Shown here: in pieces, positions 1 to 12,751 of the stretch
Layout of the letters: every line of letters starts with the position of its first letter
How positions within the stretch are numbered: position 1 is the stretch's first letter
NCBI GenBank assembly: GCA_029207755.1
Contig: JARCOQ010000175.1
Span: forward strand, 62,001-126,000
Source: Chamaea fasciata
Taxonomy: Eukaryota; Chordata; Aves; Passeriformes; Sylviidae
Length of the DNA: 64,000 bases
Reading direction: 5' to 3'
The notes under the pieces: model-generated
Databases searched by the model: none
What the model was told of the DNA's origin: nothing
The model's input: the letters and a program-made list of their open reading frames with translations, nothing else
Position numbers and translations under genes: made by a program

Positions 1-724
1 CAGCCTGCTGCTAAACGCCGAGAAAGCACTAGGCACGGCCAAAAGGCGCTTTCTTGCTTCCCAGGCTAAGAGAAGCACTTTCCGTGCTGCAAACAGCTTC
101 TCTGCTTGTGGAGAGCTCGGAAACCGCGCTTAGCCACTGCTCGCAGCCAGCCTTCAGCGTGCAGCCTGCGAGAGCTGTAGGCGCGGCCAAAAGGCGCTTT
201 CTCGGTTCCCAGGCTAAGAGAAGCACTTTCCGTGCTGCAAACAGCGTCTCTGCTTGTGGAGAGCTCGGAAACAGCGCCTAGCCGCTGTTCCCAGCCAGCC
301 TGCAGCGTGCAGACTCCGAGAGAACTAGGCGCGGCTAAAAAACGCTTTCTCGCTTCCCAGGCTAAGAGAAGCACTTTCCGTGCTGCAAACAGCTTCTCTG
401 CTTGTGGAGAGCTCGGAAACAGCGCCCAGCCGCTTTTCCCAGCCAGCCAGCAGCGAAACATCGGACAACGCACTAGGCACGGCCAAAAGGCGCTTTCTTG
501 CTTCCCAGGCTAAGATAAGCACTTTCCGTGCTGCAAACAGCTTCTCTGCGTGTGGAGAACTCGGAAACCGCGCCTAGCCGCTGCTCACAGCCAGCCTGCA
601 GCGTGCAGCCTCCGAGAGCACTAGGCGCGGCCAAAAAGCGCTTTCTCGCTTCCCAGGATAAGAGAAGCACTTTCCGTGCTGCAAACAGCTTCTCTGCTTG
701 TGGAGAGCTCGGAAACAGCGCCTA

Positions 725-742
725 GCTGCTGTTCGCAGCAGC
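725..742. repeat. Type-D (146-bp) monomer hairpin with TTCG loop
   Basis: GCTGCTG (725-731), TTCG (732-735) and CAGCAGC (736-742) form a perfect 7-bp hairpin with a four-base loop. It is followed by CTGCTGCT, which offers an alternative partner for CAGCAGC. This element marks the 146-bp monomer class, two bases shorter than standard. The same element recurs at about 1019, 1609 and 4264 and at many later positions. Variants with GCTGCGG in the left arm (for example near 20368, 22438 and 24508) carry one mismatch. Seven monomers of this class occur per 6,348-bp unit, with arm variants at about 2198, 3675 and 5299. Confidence 0.88.
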
Positions 743-1602
743 CTGCTGCTAAACGCCAAGAAAGCACTATGCACGGCCAAAAGGCGCTTTCTGGCTTCCC
801 AGGCTAAGAGAAGCACTTTCCGGGCTGCAAACAGCTTCTCTGCTTGTGGAGAACTCGGAAACAGCGCCTAGCCGCTGTTCCCAGCGAGCCTGCAGCGTGC
901 AGCCTGCGAGAGCACTAGGCGCGGCCAAAAGGCGCTTTCTCGCTTCCCAGGCTAAGAGAAGCACTTTCCGTGCTGCAAACAGCTTCTCTGCTTGTGGAGA
1001 GCTTGGAAACCGCGCCTAGCTGCTGTTCGCAGCAGCCTGCTGCTAAACGCCGAGAAAGCACTAGGCACGGCCAAAAGGCGCTTTCTTGCTTCCCAGGCTA
1101 AGAGAAGCACTTTCCGTGCTGCAAACAGCTTCTCTGCTTGTGGAGAGCTCGGAAACAGCGCCTAGCCGCTGTTCCCAGCCAGCCTGCAGCGTGCAGCCTC
1201 CGAGAGCACTAGGCGCGGCCAAAAGTCGCTTTCTCACTTCCCAGGCTAAGAGAAGCACTTTCCGTGCTGCAAACAGCTTCTCTGCTTGTGGAGAGCTCGG
1301 AAACAGCGCCCAGCCGCTTTTCCCAGCCAGCCAGCAGCGAAACATCGGACAACGCACTAGGCACGGCCAAAAGGCGCTTTCTCGCTTCCCAGGCTAAGAT
1401 AAGCACTTTCCGTGCTGCAAACAGCTTCTCTGCGTGTGGAGAGCTCGGAAACCGCGCCTAGCCGCTGCTCACAGCCAGCCTGCAGCGTGCAGCCTCCGAG
1501 AGCACTAGGCGCGGCCAAAAAGCGCTTTCTCGCTTCCCAGGATAAGAGAAGCACTTTCCGTGCTGCAAACAGCTTCTCTGCTTGTGGAGAGCTCGGAAAC
1601 AG

Positions 1603-2645
1603 CGCCTAGCTGCTGTTCGCAGCAGCCTGCTGCTAAACGCCAAGAAAGCACTATGCACGGCCAAAAGGCGCTTTCTTGCTTCCCAGGCTAAGAGAAACAC
1701 TTTCCGTGCTGCAAACAGCTTCTCTGCTTGTGGAGAACTCGGAAACAGCGCCTAGCCGCTGTTTGCAGCCAGCCTGCAGCGTGCAGCCTCCGAGAGCACT
1801 AGGCGCGGCCAAAAGGCGCTTTCTCGCTTCCCAGGCTAAGAGAAGCACGTTCCTTGCTGCAAACAGCTTCTCTGCTTGTGGAGAGCTCGGAAACCGCGCC
1901 TATCCGCTGTTCGCAGCCAGCCAGCAGCGAAACGCCGAGAAAGCACTAGGCACGGCCAAAAGGCGCTTTCTCGCTTCCCAGGCTAAGATAAGCACTTTCC
2001 GTGCTGCAAATAGCTTCTCTGCTTCTGGAGAGCTCGGAAACAGCGCCTAGACGCTGCTCACAGCCAGCCTGCAGCGTGCAGCCTCCGAGAGCACTAGGCG
2101 CGGCCAAAAAGCGCTTTCTCGCTTCCCAGGATAAGAGAAGCACTTTCCGTGCTGCAAACAGCTTCACTGCTTGTGGAGAGCTCGGAAACAGCGCCTAGCT
2201 GCTGTTCGCAGCAGAATGCTGCTAAACGCCAAGAAAGCACTATGCACGGCCAAAAGGCGCTTTCTTGCTTCCCAGGCTAAGAGAAACACTTTCCGTGCTG
2301 CAAACAGCTTCTCTGCTTCTGGAGAACTCGGAAACAGCGCCTAGCCGCTGTTTGCAGCCAGCCTGCAGCGTGCAGCCTCCGAGAGCACTAGGCGCGGCCA
2401 AAAGGCGCTTTCTCGCTTCCCAGGCTAAGAGAAGCACGTTCCTTGCTGCAAACAGCTTCTCTGCTTGTGGAGAGCTCGGAAACCGCGCCTATCCGCTGTT
2501 CGCAGCCAGCCAGCAGCGAATCGCCGAGAAAGCACTAGGCACGGCCAAAAGGCGCTTTCTCGCTTCCCAGGCTAAGAGAAGCACTTTCCGTGCTGCAAAC
2601 ACCTTCTCTGCTTCTGGAGAGCTCGGAAACAGCGCCTAGACGCTG
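1603..2645. repeat. Four-monomer sub-duplication (589 bp)
   Basis: The block 1603-2056 recurs at 2192-2645 with an offset of 589, which equals 2 x 148 + 147 + 146. Both copies start with a type-D hairpin and a GCCAAGAAAGCACTATGCACGG monomer, pass through a CACGTTCCTTGCTGC variant, and end at GCGCCTAGACGCTG. Differences are few: GCAGCCTGCTG against GCAGAATGCTG, and AAACGCC against AATCGCC. The same pair is carried again in the second large copy near 7951-8993. Confidence 0.85.
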
Positions 2646-4249
2646 TTCGCAGCCAGCCTGCAGCGAAACATCGGACAAAGCACTAGGCACGGGCAAAAGG
2701 CGCTTTCTCGCTTCCCAGGCTAAGAGAAGCACTTTCCGTGCTGCAAACAGCTTCTCTGCTTGTGGAGAGCTCGGAAACAGCGCCCAGCTGCTGTTCCCTG
2801 CCAGCCTGCAGCGTGCAGCCTCCGAGAGAACTAGGCGCGGCCAAAAGGCGCTTTCTCACTTCCCAGGCTAAGAGAAGCACTTTCGGTGCGGCAAACAGCT
2901 TCTCTGCTTGTGGAGAGCTCAAAAACCGCGCCAAGCCAGTGCTCGCAGCCAGCCTGTAGCGTGCAGCCTCCGACTGCACTAGGCGAGGCCAAAAGGCGCT
3001 TTCTGGCTTCCCAGGCTAAGAGAAGCACTTTCCGTGCTGCAAACAGCTTCTCTGCTTGTGGAGAGCTCGGAAACAGCGCCTAGCTGCTGTTCGCAGCCAG
3101 CCTGCAGCGTGCAGCCTCCGAGAGCACTAGGCGCGGCCAAAAGGCGCTTTCTAGCTTCCCAGGGTAAGAGAAGCACTTTCCGTGCTGCAAACAGCGTCTC
3201 TGCTTGTGGAGAGCTCGGAAACAGCGCCTAGCCGCTGTTCCCAGCCAGCCTGCAGCGTTCAGCCTCCGAGAGAACTAGGCGCGGCTAAAAAACGCTTTCT
3301 CGCTTCCCAGGCTAAGAGAAGCACTTTCCGTGCTGCAAACAGCTTCTCTGCTTGTGGAGACCTCGGAAACAGCGCCCAGCCGCTTTTCCCAGCCAGCCAG
3401 CAGCGAAACATCGGACAACGCACTAGGCACGGCCAAAAGGCGCTTTCTCGCTTCCCAGGCTAAGATAAGCACTTTCCGTGCTGCAAACAGCTTCTCTGCG
3501 TGTGGAGAGCTCGGAAACCGCGCCTAGCCGCTGCTCACAGCCAGCCTGCAGCGTGCAGCCTCCGAGAGCACTAGGCGCGGCCAAAAAGCGCTTTCTCGCT
3601 TCCCAGGATAAGAGAAGCACTTTCCGTGCTGCAAACAGCTTCTCTGCTTGTGGAGAGCTCGGAAACAGCGCCTAGCTGCTGCTCGCAGCAGCCTGCTGCT
3701 AAACGCCAAGAAAGCACTATGCACGGCCAAAAGGCGCTTTCTTGCTTCCCAGGCTAAGAGAAACACTTTCCGCGCTGCAAACAGCTTCTCTGCTTGTGGA
3801 GAGCTCGGAAAAAGCGCCCAGCCGCTGTTCCCAGCCAGCCTGAAGCGAAACATCGGACAAAGCACTAGGCACGGCCAAAAGGCGCTTTCACGCTTCCCAG
3901 GCTAAGAGAAGCACTTTCCGTGCTGCAAACCGCTTCTCTGCTTGTGGAGAGCTCGGAAACAGCGCCTAACCGCTGTTCGCAGCCAGCCTGCTGCGTACCG
4001 CCGGACAAAGCACTAGGCGTGGCCAAAAGGCGCTTTCTCGCTTCCCAGGCTAAGAGAAGCACTTACCGTGCTGCAAACAGCTTCTCTGCATGTGGAGAGC
4101 TCGGAAACCGCGCCTAGCCGCTGTTCCCAGCCAGCCTGCAGCGTGCAGCCTCCGAGAGCACTAGGCGCGGCCAAAAGGCGCTTTCTCGCTTCCCAGGCTA
4201 AGAGAAGCACTTTCCGTGCTGCAAACAGCTTCTCTGCTTGTGGAGAGCT

Positions 4250-5920
4250 CGGAAACAGCGCCTAGCTGCTGTTCGCAGCAGCCTGCTGCTAAACGCCGAG
4301 AAAGAACTAGGCACGAACAAAAGGCGCTTTGTTGCTTCCCAGGCTAAGAGAAGCACTTTCCGTGCTGCAAACAGCTTCTCTGCTTGTGGAGAGCTCGGAA
4401 ACAGCGCCTAGCCGCTGTTTGCAGCCAGCCTGCAGCGTGCAGCCTCCGAGAGCACTAGGCGCGGCCCAAAGGCGCTTTCTCGCTTCCCAGGCTAAGAGAA
4501 GCACTTTCCGTGCTGCAAACAGCTTCTCTGCTTGTGGAGAGCTCGGAAACAGCGCCTAGCCACTGTTCGCAGCCAGCCTGCTGCGAAACGCCGGAGAACG
4601 CACTAGGCACGGGCAAAAGGCGCTTTCTGGCTTCCCAGGCTAAGAGAAGCACTTTCCGTGCTGCAAACAGCTTCTCTGCTTGTGGAGAGCTCGGAAACAG
4701 CGCCTAGCCGCTGTTCCCAGCCAGCCTGCATCGTGCAGCCTCCGAAAGCACGAGGCGAGGCCTAAAGGCGCTTTCTCGCTTCCCAGGATAAGAGAAGCAC
4801 TTTCCGTGCTGCAAACAGCTTCTCTGCTTGTGGAGAGCTCGGAAACAGCGCCTAGCGGCTGTTCGCAGCCAGCCTGCTGCGTACCGCCGGATAAAGCACT
4901 AGGCGCGGCCAAAAGGCGCTTTCTCGCTTCCCATGCTAAGAGAAGCACTTACCGTGCTCTAAACACCTTCTCTGCCTGTGGAGAGCTCGGAAACCGCGCC
5001 TAGCCGCTGTTCCCAGCCAGTCTGCAGCGTGCAGCCTCCGAGAGCACTAGGCGTGGCCAAAAGGCGCTTTCTCGCTTCCCAGGCTAAGAGAAGCACTTTC
5101 CGTGCTGCAAACAGCTTCTCTGCTTGTGGAGAGCTCGGAAACAAAGCCTAGCCGCTGTTCCCAGGCAGCCTGCAGCGTGTAGCCTGCGAGAGCACTAGGC
5201 GCGGCCAAAAGGCGCTTTCTCGCTTCCCAGGATAAGAGAAGCACTTTCCGTGCTGCAAACAGCTTCTCTGCTTGTGGAGAGCTCGGAAACAGTGCCTAGC
5301 TGCTTTTCGCAGCAGCCTGCTGCTAAACGCCGAGAAAGCACTAGGCACGGCCAAAAAGCGCTTTCTTGCTTCTCAGGCTAAGAGAAGCAGTTTCCGTGCT
5401 GCAAACAGCTTCTCTGCTTGTGGAGAGCTCAGAAACAGCGCCTAGACGCTGTTTGCAGCCAGTCTGCAGCGTGCAGCCTCCGAGAGCACTAGGCGCGGCC
5501 CAAAGGCGCTTTCTCGCTTCCCAGGCTAAGAGAAGCACTTTCCGTGCTGCAAAAAGCTTCTCTGCTTGTGGAGAGCTCGGAAACCGCGCCTAGCCACTGT
5601 TCGCAGCAAGACTGCTGCGAAACGCCAGAGAAAGCACTAGGCACGGGCAAAAGGCGCTTTCTGGCTTCCCAGGCTAAGAGAAGCACTTTCCGTGCTGCAA
5701 ACAGCTTCTCCGCTTGTGGAGAGCTCGGAAACAGCGCCTAGCCGCTTTTCCCAGCCAGTCTGCATCGTGCAGCCTCCGAAAGCATGAGGCGCGGCCAAAA
5801 GGCGCTTTCTCGCTTCCCAGGATAAGAGAAGCACTTTCCGAGCTGCAAATAGCTTCTCTGCTTGTGGAGAGCTCGGAAACCGCACCTAACCGCTGTTCCC
5901 AGCCAGCCTGCAGCGTGCAG
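4250..5920. repeat. Seven-monomer sub-period (1,034 bp) inside the unit
   Basis: Monomers at about 4307, 4455 and 4640 match those at about 5341, 5489 and 5674, a constant offset of 1,034 bp (six 148-bp monomers plus one of 146). Shared private marks are the GGCCCAAAGGCGC monomer, the GCGAAACGCCGGAGAA or CAGAGAA monomer with CACGGGCAAAAGG, and the CAGCCTGCATCGTGCAGCC monomer with GAAAGCA. After about 4,890 and 5,924 the two series part, one going to a GCGTACCGCCGG monomer and the other to a standard one. The same period dominates at 29.7-32.8 kb. Confidence 0.8.
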
Positions 5921-6403
5921 CCTCCGAGAGCACTAGGCGCGGCCAAAAGGCGCTTTCTCGCTTGCCAGGCTAAGAGAAGCACTTTCCGTGCTGCAAACAG
6001 CTTCTCTGCTTGTGGAGAGCTCGGAAACAGCGCCTAGCCGCTGTTCGCAGCCAGCCTGCTGCGTACCGCCGGACAAAGCACTAGGCGCAGCCAAAAGGCG
6101 CTTTCTCGCTTCCCAGGCTAAGAGAAGCACTTACCGTGCTCTAAACAGCTTCTCTGCATGTGGAGAGCTCGGAAACCGCGCCTAGCCGCTGTTCCCAGCC
6201 AGTCTGCAGCATGCAGCCTCCGAGAGCACTAGGCGTGGCCAAAAGGCGCTTTCTCGCTTCCCAGGCTAAGAGAAGCACTTTCCGTGCTGCAAACAGCTTC
6301 TCTGCTTGTGGAGAGCTTGGAAACCGCGCCTAGCCACTGCTCGCAGCCAGCCTGCAGCGTGCAGCCTCCGACCGCACTAGGCGAGGCCAAAAGGCGCTTT
6401 CTC

Positions 6404-9400
6404 GCTTCCCAGGCTAAGAGAAGCACTTTCCGTGCTGCAAACAGCTTCTCTGCTTGTGGAGAGCTCGGAAACCGCGCTTAGCCACTGCTCGCAGCCAGCC
6501 TTCAGCGTGCAGCCTGCGAGAGCTGTAGGCGCGGCCAAAAGGCGCTTTCTCGGTTCCCAGGCTAAGAGAAGCACTTTCCGTGCTGCAAACAGCGTCTCTG
6601 CTTGTGGAGAGCTCGGAAACAGCGCCTAGCCGCTGTTCCCAGCCAGCCTGCAGCGTGCAGACTCCGAGAGAACTAGGCGCGGCTAAAAAACGCTTTCTCG
6701 CTTCCCAGGCTAAGAGAAGCACTTTCCGTGCTGCAAACAGCTTCTCTGCTTGTGGAGAGCTCGGAAACAGCGCCCAGCCGCTTTTCCCAGCCAGCCAGCA
6801 GCGAAACATCGGACAACGCACTAGGCACGGCCAAAAGGCGCTTTCTTGCTTCCCAGGCTAAGATAAGCACTTTCCGTGCTGCAAACAGCTTCTCTGCGTG
6901 TGGAGAACTCGGAAACCGCGCCTAGCCGCTGCTCACAGCCAGCCTGCAGCGTGCAGCCTCCGAGAGCACTAGGCGCGGCCAAAAAGCGCTTTCTCGCTTC
7001 CCAGGATAAGAGAAGCACTTTCCGTGCTGCAAACAGCTTCTCTGCTTGTGGAGAGCTCGGAAACAGCGCCTAGCTGCTGTTCGCAGCAGCCTGCTGCTAA
7101 ACGCCAAGAAAGCACTATGCACGGCCAAAAGGCGCTTTCTGGCTTCCCAGGCTAAGAGAAGCACTTTCCGGGCTGCAAACAGCTTCTCTGCTTGTGGAGA
7201 ACTCGGAAACAGCGCCTAGCCGCTGTTCCCAGCGAGCCTGCAGCGTGCAGCCTGCGAGAGCACTAGGCGCGGCCAAAAGGCGCTTTCTCGCTTCCCAGGC
7301 TAAGAGAAGCACTTTCCGTGCTGCAAACAGCTTCTCTGCTTGTGGAGAGCTTGGAAACCGCGCCTAGCTGCTGTTCGCAGCAGCCTGCTGCTAAACGCCG
7401 AGAAAGCACTAGGCACGGCCAAAAGGCGCTTTCTTGCTTCCCAGGCTAAGAGAAGCACTTTCCGTGCTGCAAACAGCTTCTCTGCTTGTGGAGAGCTCGG
7501 AAACAGCGCCTAGCCGCTGTTCCCAGCCAGCCTGCAGCGTGCAGCCTCCGAGAGCACTAGGCGCGGCCAAAAGTCGCTTTCTCACTTCCCAGGCTAAGAG
7601 AAGCACTTTCCGTGCTGCAAACAGCTTCTCTGCTTGTGGAGAGCTCGGAAACAGCGCCCAGCCGCTTTTCCCAGCCAGCCAGCAGCGAAACATCGGACAA
7701 CGCACTAGGCACGGCCAAAAGGCGCTTTCTCGCTTCCCAGGCTAAGATAAGCACTTTCCGTGCTGCAAACAGCTTCTCTGCGTGTGGAGAGCTCGGAAAC
7801 CGCGCCTAGCCGCTGCTCACAGCCAGCCTGCAGCGTGCAGCCTCCGAGAGCACTAGGCGCGGCCAAAAAGCGCTTTCTCGCTTCCCAGGATAAGAGAAGC
7901 ACTTTCCGTGCTGCAAACAGCTTCTCTGCTTGTGGAGAGCTCGGAAACAGCGCCTAGCTGCTGTTCGCAGCAGCCTGCTGCTAAACGCCAAGAAAGCACT
8001 ATGCACGGCCAAAAGGCGCTTTCTTGCTTCCCAGGCTAAGAGAAACACTTTCCGTGCTGCAAACAGCTTCTCTGCTTGTGGAGAACTCGGAAACAGCGCC
8101 TAGCCGCTGTTTGCAGCCAGCCTGCAGCGTGCAGCCTCCGAGAGCACTAGGCGCGGCCAAAAGGCGCTTTCTCGCTTCCCAGGCTAAGAGAAGCACGTTC
8201 CTTGCTGCAAACAGCTTCTCTGCTTGTGGAGAGCTCGGAAACCGCGCCTATCCGCTGTTCGCAGCCAGCCAGCAGCGAAACGCCGAGAAAGCACTAGGCA
8301 CGGCCAAAAGGCGCTTTCTCGCTTCCCAGGCTAAGATAAGCACTTTCCGTGCTGCAAATAGCTTCTCTGCTTCTGGAGAGCTCGGAAACAGCGCCTAGAC
8401 GCTGCTCACAGCCAGCCTGCAGCGTGCAGCCTCCGAGAGCACTAGGCGCGGCCAAAAAGCGCTTTCTCGCTTCCCAGGATAAGAGAAGCACTTTCCGTGC
8501 TGCAAACAGCTTCACTGCTTGTGGAGAGCTCGGAAACAGCGCCTAGCTGCTGTTCGCAGCAGAATGCTGCTAAACGCCAAGAAAGCACTATGCACGGCCA
8601 AAAGGCGCTTTCTTGCTTCCCAGGCTAAGAGAAACACTTTCCGTGCTGCAAACAGCTTCTCTGCTTCTGGAGAACTCGGAAACAGCGCCTAGCCGCTGTT
8701 TGCAGCCAGCCTGCAGCGTGCAGCCTCCGAGAGCACTAGGCGCGGCCAAAAGGCGCTTTCTCGCTTCCCAGGCTAAGAGAAGCACGTTCCTTGCTGCAAA
8801 CAGCTTCTCTGCTTGTGGAGAGCTCGGAAACCGCGCCTATCCGCTGTTCGCAGCCAGCCAGCAGCGAATCGCCGAGAAAGCACTAGGCACGGCCAAAAGG
8901 CGCTTTCTCGCTTCCCAGGCTAAGAGAAGCACTTTCCGTGCTGCAAACACCTTCTCTGCTTCTGGAGAGCTCGGAAACAGCGCCTAGACGCTGTTCGCAG
9001 CCAGCCTGCAGCGAAACATCGGACAAAGCACTAGGCACGGGCAAAAGGCGCTTTCTCGCTTCCCAGGCTAAGAGAAGCACTTTCCGTGCTGCAAACAGCT
9101 TCTCTGCTTGTGGAGAGCTCGGAAACAGCGCCCAGCTGCTGTTCCCTGCCAGCCTGCAGCGTGCAGCCTCCGAGAGAACTAGGCGCGGCCAAAAGGCGCT
9201 TTCTCACTTCCCAGGCTAAGAGAAGCACTTTCGGTGCGGCAAACAGCTTCTCTGCTTGTGGAGAGCTCAAAAACCGCGCCAAGCCAGTGCTCGCAGCCAG
9301 CCTGTAGCGTGCAGCCTCCGACTGCACTAGGCGAGGCCAAAAGGCGCTTTCTGGCTTCCCAGGCTAAGAGAAGCACTTTCCGTGCTGCAAACAGCTTCTC

Positions 9401-12400
9401 TGCTTGTGGAGAGCTCGGAAACAGCGCCTAGCTGCTGTTCGCAGCCAGCCTGCAGCGTGCAGCCTCCGAGAGCACTAGGCGCGGCCAAAAGGCGCTTTCT
9501 AGCTTCCCAGGGTAAGAGAAGCACTTTCCGTGCTGCAAACAGCGTCTCTGCTTGTGGAGAGCTCGGAAACAGCGCCTAGCCGCTGTTCCCAGCCAGCCTG
9601 CAGCGTTCAGCCTCCGAGAGAACTAGGCGCGGCTAAAAAACGCTTTCTCGCTTCCCAGGCTAAGAGAAGCACTTTCCGTGCTGCAAACAGCTTCTCTGCT
9701 TGTGGAGACCTCGGAAACAGCGCCCAGCCGCTTTTCCCAGCCAGCCAGCAGCGAAACATCGGACAACGCACTAGGCACGGCCAAAAGGCGCTTTCTCGCT
9801 TCCCAGGCTAAGATAAGCACTTTCCGTGCTGCAAACAGCTTCTCTGCGTGTGGAGAGCTCGGAAACCGCGCCTAGCCGCTGCTCACAGCCAGCCTGCAGC
9901 GTGCAGCCTCCGAGAGCACTAGGCGCGGCCAAAAAGCGCTTTCTCGCTTCCCAGGATAAGAGAAGCACTTTCCGTGCTGCAAACAGCTTCTCTGCTTGTG
10001 GAGAGCTCGGAAACAGCGCCTAGCTGCTGCTCGCAGCAGCCTGCTGCTAAACGCCAAGAAAGCACTATGCACGGCCAAAAGGCGCTTTCTTGCTTCCCAG
10101 GCTAAGAGAAACACTTTCCGCGCTGCAAACAGCTTCTCTGCTTGTGGAGAGCTCGGAAAAAGCGCCCAGCCGCTGTTCCCAGCCAGCCTGAAGCGAAACA
10201 TCGGACAAAGCACTAGGCACGGCCAAAAGGCGCTTTCACGCTTCCCAGGCTAAGAGAAGCACTTTCCGTGCTGCAAACCGCTTCTCTGCTTGTGGAGAGC
10301 TCGGAAACAGCGCCTAACCGCTGTTCGCAGCCAGCCTGCTGCGTACCGCCGGACAAAGCACTAGGCGTGGCCAAAAGGCGCTTTCTCGCTTCCCAGGCTA
10401 AGAGAAGCACTTACCGTGCTGCAAACAGCTTCTCTGCATGTGGAGAGCTCGGAAACCGCGCCTAGCCGCTGTTCCCAGCCAGCCTGCAGCGTGCAGCCTC
10501 CGAGAGCACTAGGCGCGGCCAAAAGGCGCTTTCTCGCTTCCCAGGCTAAGAGAAGCACTTTCCGTGCTGCAAACAGCTTCTCTGCTTGTGGAGAGCTCGG
10601 AAACAGCGCCTAGCTGCTGTTCGCAGCAGCCTGCTGCTAAACGCCGAGAAAGAACTAGGCACGAACAAAAGGCGCTTTGTTGCTTCCCAGGCTAAGAGAA
10701 GCACTTTCCGTGCTGCAAACAGCTTCTCTGCTTGTGGAGAGCTCGGAAACAGCGCCTAGCCGCTGTTTGCAGCCAGCCTGCAGCGTGCAGCCTCCGAGAG
10801 CACTAGGCGCGGCCCAAAGGCGCTTTCTCGCTTCCCAGGCTAAGAGAAGCACTTTCCGTGCTGCAAACAGCTTCTCTGCTTGTGGAGAGCTCGGAAACAG
10901 CGCCTAGCCACTGTTCGCAGCCAGCCTGCTGCGAAACGCCGGAGAACGCACTAGGCACGGGCAAAAGGCGCTTTCTGGCTTCCCAGGCTAAGAGAAGCAC
11001 TTTCCGTGCTGCAAACAGCTTCTCTGCTTGTGGAGAGCTCGGAAACAGCGCCTAGCCGCTGTTCCCAGCCAGCCTGCATCGTGCAGCCTCCGAAAGCACG
11101 AGGCGAGGCCTAAAGGCGCTTTCTCGCTTCCCAGGATAAGAGAAGCACTTTCCGTGCTGCAAACAGCTTCTCTGCTTGTGGAGAGCTCGGAAACAGCGCC
11201 TAGCGGCTGTTCGCAGCCAGCCTGCTGCGTACCGCCGGATAAAGCACTAGGCGCGGCCAAAAGGCGCTTTCTCGCTTCCCATGCTAAGAGAAGCACTTAC
11301 CGTGCTCTAAACACCTTCTCTGCCTGTGGAGAGCTCGGAAACCGCGCCTAGCCGCTGTTCCCAGCCAGTCTGCAGCGTGCAGCCTCCGAGAGCACTAGGC
11401 GTGGCCAAAAGGCGCTTTCTCGCTTCCCAGGCTAAGAGAAGCACTTTCCGTGCTGCAAACAGCTTCTCTGCTTGTGGAGAGCTCGGAAACAAAGCCTAGC
11501 CGCTGTTCCCAGGCAGCCTGCAGCGTGTAGCCTGCGAGAGCACTAGGCGCGGCCAAAAGGCGCTTTCTCGCTTCCCAGGATAAGAGAAGCACTTTCCGTG
11601 CTGCAAACAGCTTCTCTGCTTGTGGAGAGCTCGGAAACAGTGCCTAGCTGCTTTTCGCAGCAGCCTGCTGCTAAACGCCGAGAAAGCACTAGGCACGGCC
11701 AAAAAGCGCTTTCTTGCTTCTCAGGCTAAGAGAAGCAGTTTCCGTGCTGCAAACAGCTTCTCTGCTTGTGGAGAGCTCAGAAACAGCGCCTAGACGCTGT
11801 TTGCAGCCAGTCTGCAGCGTGCAGCCTCCGAGAGCACTAGGCGCGGCCCAAAGGCGCTTTCTCGCTTCCCAGGCTAAGAGAAGCACTTTCCGTGCTGCAA
11901 AAAGCTTCTCTGCTTGTGGAGAGCTCGGAAACCGCGCCTAGCCACTGTTCGCAGCAAGACTGCTGCGAAACGCCAGAGAAAGCACTAGGCACGGGCAAAA
12001 GGCGCTTTCTGGCTTCCCAGGCTAAGAGAAGCACTTTCCGTGCTGCAAACAGCTTCTCCGCTTGTGGAGAGCTCGGAAACAGCGCCTAGCCGCTTTTCCC
12101 AGCCAGTCTGCATCGTGCAGCCTCCGAAAGCATGAGGCGCGGCCAAAAGGCGCTTTCTCGCTTCCCAGGATAAGAGAAGCACTTTCCGAGCTGCAAATAG
12201 CTTCTCTGCTTGTGGAGAGCTCGGAAACCGCACCTAACCGCTGTTCCCAGCCAGCCTGCAGCGTGCAGCCTCCGAGAGCACTAGGCGCGGCCAAAAGGCG
12301 CTTTCTCGCTTGCCAGGCTAAGAGAAGCACTTTCCGTGCTGCAAACAGCTTCTCTGCTTGTGGAGAGCTCGGAAACAGCGCCTAGCCGCTGTTCGCAGCC

Positions 12401-12751
12401 AGCCTGCTGCGTACCGCCGGACAAAGCACTAGGCGCAGCCAAAAGGCGCTTTCTCGCTTCCCAGGCTAAGAGAAGCACTTACCGTGCTCTAAACAGCTTC
12501 TCTGCATGTGGAGAGCTCGGAAACCGCGCCTAGCCGCTGTTCCCAGCCAGTCTGCAGCATGCAGCCTCCGAGAGCACTAGGCGTGGCCAAAAGGCGCTTT
12601 CTCGCTTCCCAGGCTAAGAGAAGCACTTTCCGTGCTGCAAACAGCTTCTCTGCTTGTGGAGAGCTTGGAAACCGCGCCTAGCCACTGCTCGCAGCCAGCC
12701 TGCAGCGTGCAGCCTCCGACCGCACTAGGCGAGGCCAAAAGGCGCTTTCTC
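6404..12751. repeat. 6,348-bp HOR, copy 1b
   Basis: This is the tandem copy of 56-6403 at a constant offset of 6,348 bases, with every monomer type, every 146- and 147-bp variant and all private substitutions I compared kept in order. Examples are GCAGAATGCTGC (near 2210 and 8559), AGAACTAGGCACGAACAAAAGG (near 4303 and 10651) and GAGCTCAAAAACC (near 2917 and 9265). Homology of the following sequence to the unit start breaks at about 12,785, where GGAAAAAGTGCC replaces GGAAACCGCGCTT. Confidence 0.93.

Larger units (their letters stand above)
56..6403. repeat. 6,348-bp HOR, copy 1a (43 monomers)
   Basis: This segment repeats without any difference I could find at 6404-12751. The unit length is fully accounted for by its monomers: 34 of 148 bp, 2 of 147 bp (near 1911 and 2499) and 7 of 146 bp (near 725, 1019, 1609, 2198, 3675, 4264 and 5299), totalling 6,348. 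The left edge is set at the last mismatch between the bases before 56 and those before 6404 (TTCTTGC versus TTCTCGC). Because the edges fall in a segment conserved in all monomers, the true crossover point cannot be fixed to the base. Confidence 0.93.
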
